In this document: positions 63,877 through 64,000 of the stretch, piece by piece
Layout: each line of letters begins with the position of its first letter
How positions within the stretch are numbered: the stretch's first letter is position 1
NCBI GenBank assembly: GCA_035318745.1
Contig: DATHEA010000024.1
Span: 117,129 to 181,128, forward strand
Direction: 5' to 3'
Length of the DNA: 64,000 nucleotides
Source: VRUE01 sp035318745
Lineage (GTDB): Bacteria > Actinomycetota > Thermoleophilia > Solirubrobacterales > 70-9
The notes under the pieces: model-generated
Databases searched by the model: none
The model's input: only the letters and a program-made list of their open reading frames with translations
What the model was told of the DNA's origin: nothing
Made by a program: the position numbers and the translations under genes

Positions 63877-64000
63877 TCAACCCCCCGCCGTCTGGAGGCG
63901 CCGCAGGTTGCCGTGAAGGGCGGGGTCATAGGGCACCCCGTCCTGCCAGCAGCGCCAGAGAACTCTGATCCAGGCGCGCCCCAAGGTGCGAATCGCGTGG
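63877..64000 (-). mobile_element. IS110-like transposase, C-terminal end (cut by window)
   Basis: On the minus strand the last 40 codons of a transposase are visible: HAIRTLGRAWIRVLWRCWQD, then GVPYDPALHGNLRRLQTAGG and a stop (63879-63877). The R-A-W-x-R-V-x-W-R-C-W-Q pattern and the PYDP motif are typical of the C-terminus of IS110/IS1111-type DEDD transposases. The catalytic part lies outside the window. The 110-bp gap between it and the transporter gene shows no terminal repeat. Confidence 0.7.

Overview
The window is very GC-rich, gene-dense DNA from one bacterial chromosome. Codon use is strongly GC-biased, many starts are GTG or TTG, and several genes look leaderless (a TANNNT -10 box 6 to 9 nt before the start codon). 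Together with the gene families present, this suggests an actinobacterium, most likely of the Thermoleophilia/Solirubrobacterales type. That placement is inference; no rRNA or tRNA gene is present to test it.

Layout. (1) 1-8.4 kb is housekeeping: the 3' part of typA, a DUF4143 ATPase, an acyl-CoA dehydrogenase behind a TetR-like operator, two small hypothetical genes, a BCP peroxiredoxin, a GNAT protein, a small lipoprotein-like gene, pilT and a methyltransferase. The end of pilT is bordered by a 32-bp direct repeat and a remnant of a second pilT copy. (2) 8.45-41.2 kb is a large surface-polysaccharide locus. It starts with a good promoter, an initiating sugar-phosphate transferase and four genes matching the WbpB/D/E/I steps to UDP-ManNAc3NAcA. 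These are followed by an O-antigen polymerase/ligase, a secreted glycosidase, at least seven glycosyltransferases, a second sugar aminotransferase, methyltransferases, a deacetylase-like/methyltransferase fusion and a Wzx-type flippase. Its middle (about 25.2-33.7 kb) has visibly lower GC and carries degradative enzymes: a heparinase II/III-like lyase and a large secreted lyase whose catalytic domain is interrupted by a LamG domain and whose frame is broken. (3) 41.2-43.3 kb holds an ECF42-type sigma factor beside its DGPF/YCII partner, which has a stop at codon 9. (4) 43.3-50.1 kb is redox and small-molecule metabolism: an SDR, DUF2855, VOC and RibD-C proteins, a flavin monooxygenase behind a second TetR-like operator, a cupredoxin lipoprotein, a flavodoxin-like protein and a 5'-3' exonuclease. 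(5) 50.1-57.7 kb has a DUF3556 membrane protein coupled to a CrtI-like oxidoreductase, an ABC-2 exporter, a secreted cupredoxin, a Tat-exported multicopper oxidase and CutA. (6) 57.7-64 kb carries an ABM-like protein, an SDR, a glyoxalase-like protein, a hydrolase, a class A penicillin-binding protein, an NRAMP-related transporter and, at the window edge, the end of an IS110-like transposase.

How the genes work together. In the polysaccharide locus the sugar transferase would load undecaprenyl phosphate, the Wbp-like enzymes and second aminotransferase supply amino sugars, the glycosyltransferases extend the unit, the flippase exports it and the polymerase joins units. The secreted glycosidase and lyases could trim or release the polymer. 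The cupredoxin/multicopper oxidase/CutA block looks like a copper-linked redox group. No CRISPR array, tRNA or rRNA was seen.
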